From: Glandiceps talaboti
Lineage: Eukaryota > Hemichordata > Enteropneusta > Spengelidae
Assembly (NCBI RefSeq): GCF_964340395.1
Contig: NC_135563.1
Location: 18,340,151-18,404,150, forward strand
Direction: 5' to 3'
DNA: 64,000 bases
Numbering within the stretch: the stretch's first letter is position 1; each line of letters opens with the position of its first letter. Positions 52,380 to 64,000 of this stretch are shown here, in pieces. The translations under genes and the position numbers were made by a program. The notes under the pieces are model-generated. The model did not search any database and was not told the origin of the DNA. It worked only from the letters and a program-made list of their open reading frames with translations.

Positions 52380-52640
52380 TCACATAACGTACCACTGACA
52401 ATTCTGCTTCCGGTATATCACGGCTCTCCCTTCTTCTATAAAGGCCCAGAATAGTAAAACGACAGCGTTAACCATATTTCCTTTTAAGTAAAGTTACAAT
52501 TGTCGCCCAGAATTAACTTTATCATCGGGGTACTCAAAATTACGCAAACTCGCAATTTTTTTCTCGTCACTGGCAGACGACTCTACTAATTCAAGTTCTC
52601 CGCCATCTTGTTTCACAACCTATTACGTCGTCTGGCAACC
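52380..52640 (+). promoter_or_regulatory. Candidate promoter of the NT5C2-like gene
   Basis: CpGs are denser than in the flanks. On the plus strand there are an ETS-type CTTCCGG (52407-52413), TATAAAGG (52437-52444) and CGCCATCTTG (52601-52610), which resembles a YY1 site or YY1-type initiator. The start site would then be about 1.6-1.7 kb upstream of the ATG, which requires a 5' intron or long leader. Possible donors are AAAAAG|GTTAGC near 52738 and CAG|GTATGT near 53009. Inference from motifs only. Confidence 0.4.
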
Positions 52641-54206
52641 AGTTTACTTTATCTAAATCAATCCGCAAGTCAATTTTTGTGACATACATGAATTTCTGTT
52701 TCATGAGGAACAAATATATGCTCTCCGACTTAGAAAAAGGTTAGCTTTGATCATTTACCGATTTTGTTGGTCTGTCTGATTAATTCACAGTACATTTTTC
52801 ACTGATGAACTTAGGATTTACATTACTTGACCAGGTCACGGTCTCTTGCCCAAGGATATAAATAGGTAAACAGATATAGGCTGATATATTGCAAAATACA
52901 TCAAAACGTCATCCGCGGCCCACAGACAACAAACAGCCTGTCAACATAAAGGCAATATTCAAAAAGATTTCGACTTTTTTCAAAAATAATTACATAGTAA
53001 ATATACAGGTATGTAAATGCATATTTTTGTGTCCTTTCAATTTCAGAATCGAAAGGCGTATTATAAAATTTAAATTTTAGACAGTCGTCGATCGTCCACA
53101 GAACAGTGAATAGTGAGTAACTTCACAGTTAACTGTAGTGTATAAGCTGCAAGTAATCTACAATAATTAATACATGCGCTAAAAATCATTACTATAAATG
53201 ATATTTTGAAGTTTATATAGCCTACATTGCGAAATTTCAACTGATTATTAGTCATATGACAACTAGACTGCGTGATCAGCATTATTCGAAAGCTGCCAAA
53301 ATAGTGGAGCCTCAGATTATTATTACATAGGTCATCGACTGTGCTTATTTCTATTTCAATGTATTTGTATCTGTATATATCTGACACCGTGCGGTCAACC
53401 GAGTGAGCGGCGAAGCACATTGTTATCATGTGCAATACGTACAATACTTATCAATCGAATTCCTTTTACATTTTAATCAACCGATCTATTCAAATTTGGT
53501 GTACCGTTATCGGTTTGCAATCTCTTTTGTACACGAATCAGTGAAAACGTCCAATTGTATGCTAATGTAGCCTTGGTATACGTGTAAGACCTGGGACGTA
53601 CACAACTTCACAAGCACAATAGCACAGAACAGCTGAGTTGAGTGTTGTCTTCGTAACTTCATTTCGTCTTATAAGTTCTAACATATTCCTCGCATTTTTG
53701 ATTATTAACAAACTAACATTTTAAATTCCCGACCCATTTCAAAGTTTCTTTTATTCTAACTGATCTTGCTAACTTACGTTGTTGTTCAGTTTTACTGTAT
53801 TTTAATTTTTATATCATTTCTTTTTGTTCACTAAACCACTTGAGCACTTGCCAAGTATATTTATATTGCGAAGTTGCATGACGCAGTTACATAGGCTAAC
53901 CTCATAAACGTCATCATCAACAACACCACTTTCCTTTTACTGTTTTTGTTTTCGAAGTTTCTCAATCATATGTCATCACTGCCATAACAAGGCTATCCAA
54001 CACTATCCTTTGTGTTACATAAACGTTACTTTAATCATTCTCCTGTCGTTCAAATATTTAAATTTGTGTATTCATTGCTGCACTCTTTAACAACCTGCAT
54101 TTTTATTCCACTGTATCTGTGTGTGCTGCTCCCTGTGTACCTATATAGGCTGTTGTGAAAACTGTGTGTGCACTAGTTGTGTTTACGATAGTTCTGCTTT
54201 GGTGTC
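52641..54206 (+). other. Probable 5' UTR/intron of the NT5C2-like gene
   Basis: No recognisable coding sequence. Candidate acceptors shortly before the ATG include TTTTCGAAG near 53959, CTATATAG near 54148 and TTTACGATAG near 54190. Frames at 52889-53080 and 53070-53444 show no motif. Confidence 0.45.
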
Positions 54207-61587
<7,381 letters not shown>

Positions 61588-61699
61588 GTAGGCCATCATA
61601 AAAAATATTTAGTGTGTTTGTACTGATAGTAGATAAGGCAATATTTGTGGGGCAGAGTAGCCACTAATGTGGACACGAGGTGGAAGAGAAATTGTGTTT

Positions 61700-62080
61700 T
61701 TGGAAAAAGTGCAGCGTCGGTTCACCAGGATGATTCCGCAGCTTGGTGGCTTGAATTATGAGGACAGGTGACGCGTATTGAAACTGACAACTTTAGAAAC
61801 CAGACGGATCAGAGCAGATTTGCTGGAAGTGTATAAACTTTTCCATGGGCATACTTTCGTTGATCCAGTTGTGTTTTTCAACGTATCTACTTCGACAACA
61901 AGAGGACACAGTTTGAAATTATTTAAGGACAGATCCAGATTGGATATTCGTAAATATTTTTTAAGTCAACGCGTCATAGACATTTGGAACAGTTTACCAG
62001 AAAGGGTTATTGCTAATTCATCAGTTAATCACTTTAAAGCGTGTATTGATAACCACCTCAGAACAGTAAGGGGTCTTTAA
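61700..62080 (+). pseudogene. 5'-truncated LINE reverse-transcriptase C-terminus, with internal stop
   Basis: An in-frame segment starts LEKVQRRFTRMIPQLGGLNY, hits TGA at 61769-61771, and resumes to the natural stop at 62080. The closing segment contains DIWNSLPERVI followed by SVNHFKACIDNHL. The LEKVQRR(F/A)T(R/K)MI and WNSLP...F(K) pattern is the usual C-terminal tail of reverse transcriptases of CR1/jockey-like non-LTR elements in marine invertebrates; this is from family knowledge and the clade is not resolved. The 5' part is missing, so the copy is dead. It is inserted in the same orientation as NT5C2. Confidence 0.85.
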
Positions 62081-62104
62081 AAGCCTCAATGGCTTCCTAC
62101 CCCA

Positions 62105-62136
62105 CGTAAATTCACAGTAAATTCACGGTAAATAAT
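62105..62136. repeat. Short GTAAATTCAC tandem motif at the LINE 3' end
   Basis: Two to three copies of GTAAATTCAC(A/G), about 25 bp after the LINE stop codon. They may be the 3'-terminal repeat of the element. Confidence 0.5.
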
Positions 62137-63378
62137 GTGAGAACCTGTGGGATTGAAAGCCGGGGCTTTAAAGCTAACATGTGTCCCCACAACTCATCTC
62201 ATTAACTACAGTCTAAGCCATTCCATTTACAATGTAAAGTGGCCGTATGGATGAGGACTAGGTATTTATTTTGGATTTTGAATTTAGAAAACAATTTTAG
62301 CATGGCTTCCTACTTGAAAAATCAATGTGAAACAAAATTTGCCAAGTCCTTGTTTGCAGCTCAATAAATTGTAAAACATTAATATTATGTGTAAAATTTG
62401 TATGTACAATAACAAAATGTTTACGTACTTTTTAGCTTTTTGCAATTTATTGGGGAAAACATAAATGACTTGGCCTCGGGTGAATATGACCTACTTACAC
62501 TTTCAAATGTCACTAAAACATTACAGTATCTCATATATCAATATGATATCCATACTCAGTGTGTATTAGGTTATAATATTATTATATGTCTGATAATATT
62601 CACATGGTTGTATTTTCATAATATGTTTAAAATTCAACCAGATGTGAGTTATGAGTATTCAGGAATGCTAATATAAGATCCGATAAAATACCTTCAGTAC
62701 TGTGCGTTGTAAATCAAAGAATAAACATTATGACCTGATACAAGCAGGCATCCTGTGAGCAGAAATCTTCCCAGCTGGTTCCCCAATTACTGTACGAATG
62801 ACCAGAATATTAATGATTTCCCTTTCTTTGTAACAGACAAAAATTTGTTTGTTGTCATGTTTTAATACGGCATATTTTAAAACGTGCATTTTTATGTCCA
62901 GATGATGATTTTACTTTCAAATTGTGATACCAAATTGTACAATTTGTATACATTATGATGAACTGGGATTATTTGTAAAATATCACCCACAGTTTTGTGT
63001 GGGTTTGCACATAATACTTATCCCAGTTTTGAATATTAAAATTGACCACACATGCACACACTCTGATGTCGTTCCTAATCCATGCTGTTTCATTGCATGT
63101 CATAATGGCCCAATTACTGATATGACAGATTCAGCAAAACCTAGTTCTTAGCCTTTAGTTGATGTAAGCTGTATAATGATGGATACTATTCGGAATCAAA
63201 TGTGAAATGACGATATAGAAGAAAATTGGGTGGACAAAAATATAAATTGATCAAGTCAGTAAGGATGTCTAGAATGCATATAAAACTGAACATTGATTGA
63301 TAAAATATCCACATTGGAATAAGAATAAGTTGATGTTACAAAATCATATTTTACCTAGAACTGTAACTTTACCTGTAA

Positions 63379-63600
63379 CTATTAGTATTACATTTGATTT
63401 TTTTATTCTCAACAATTTAGTATCTTTAGCCCCCCCCCCCCCCATTAGTATTCCAGAATTCTATTCTACTATTGCATTTGATTTTCATTCCCAACAACTT
63501 AGTGTCATCATCACCACCACCCCACCCCCCCCCACCCCCCCCCACACACACACACCATTAGTATTCTAGTGTTCTATTCTAATATTGCATTTGAAAAAAC
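63379..63600. repeat. Diverged tandem repeat, three copies, with poly-C tracts
   Basis: Copies start near 63379, 63444 and 63557 at ATTAGTATT. They share TTCTATTCTAATATTGCATTTG, TTCTCAACAATTTAGT and then a C-rich tail (C14 at 63430-63443; C runs split by A, plus CA repeats, at 63520-63556). The architecture resembles the 9.8-kb repeat, but the sequence differs. Confidence 0.75.
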
Positions 63601-64000
63601 TTTAGTATGATAAATAGCCCCTTCCCTGTATGAGCACAATAGCCCAGAGACTTGCATGTTTTCATGTCAACTGTTTGGATGAACCGTCAGCATTGTCAAG
63701 CATGAAAGCCAAGTCAAGACATCATTTTATAAATTATCAAATTTGATGCATTACATCAATGCTAAATGTTATTATAACAGATGTACATGTTCATGGATGC
63801 ATAATTTTACGCTTTTCTTCCCTACATGAAAGAAGTGAAAAGTGTATTTCTTTAACAACCATTTTCATGTTTACAATTTTTACAATATTTAATTTATGTT
63901 TTATCTCTAAGATCTAGGAGTAGGATATTTTCTCTCAACTATGTATTACCACTTTTACATATTACATATATAGCATCAGTTATTTGTTGTGTTATTATTT

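Larger units (their letters stand above)
61588..64000 (+). other. NT5C2 intron 5 (incomplete)
   Basis: A GTAGGC donor at 61588. The intron contains a LINE 3' fragment and a C-rich tandem repeat. No acceptor followed by cN-II-like coding sequence was seen before the window ends. Confidence 0.75.

Overview
This is a eukaryotic window. It is AT-rich with short exons, long introns, GT-AG splice sites and many small transposon remnants. The two recognisable genes and a LINE-type reverse-transcriptase remnant point to a bilaterian invertebrate, most likely a marine one (ambulacrarian or lophotrochozoan). I cannot fix the phylum from the sequence.

Layout. On the minus strand, positions 1004-11202 hold five coding exons of a fibroblast growth factor receptor (FGFR). 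They encode a signal peptide, Ig domain 1, an acid-box linker, Ig domain 2 and the first half of Ig domain 3. The rest of Ig3, the membrane segment and the kinase lie beyond the left edge. All splice phases join correctly and give 321 residues. A CpG-richer patch at about 15.9-17.4 kb is the likely FGFR promoter. On the plus strand, positions 54207-61587 hold the first five coding exons (229 residues) of a cytosolic purine 5'-nucleotidase (NT5C2/cN-II type, HAD superfamily). The gene runs off the right edge, and a likely promoter patch lies at about 52.4-52.6 kb.

The two genes are head to head and separated by roughly 35-37 kb (17.4-52.4 kb). I find no convincing gene there. It contains diverged tandem repeats, poly-C tracts, short hairpins, a loose cluster of CTCF-core-like motifs and several non-autonomous inverted-repeat elements.

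The most interesting material is this set of very small foldback elements (75-260 bp). Three share ends close to TAGTCTRG and have direct repeats of 8-9 bp where testable (38781-38855, 47618-47716 and, with mutated flanks, about 36969-37045). The last sits in one unit of a tandem dimer whose second unit is the unoccupied site. A fourth element with different ends (26166-26298) has a perfect 9-bp target duplication and is nested in another tandem repeat. Two further palindromic elements abut at 51343-51739, and another lies in an NT5C2 intron. No prokaryotic-type system, CRISPR array, tRNA or rRNA was seen.
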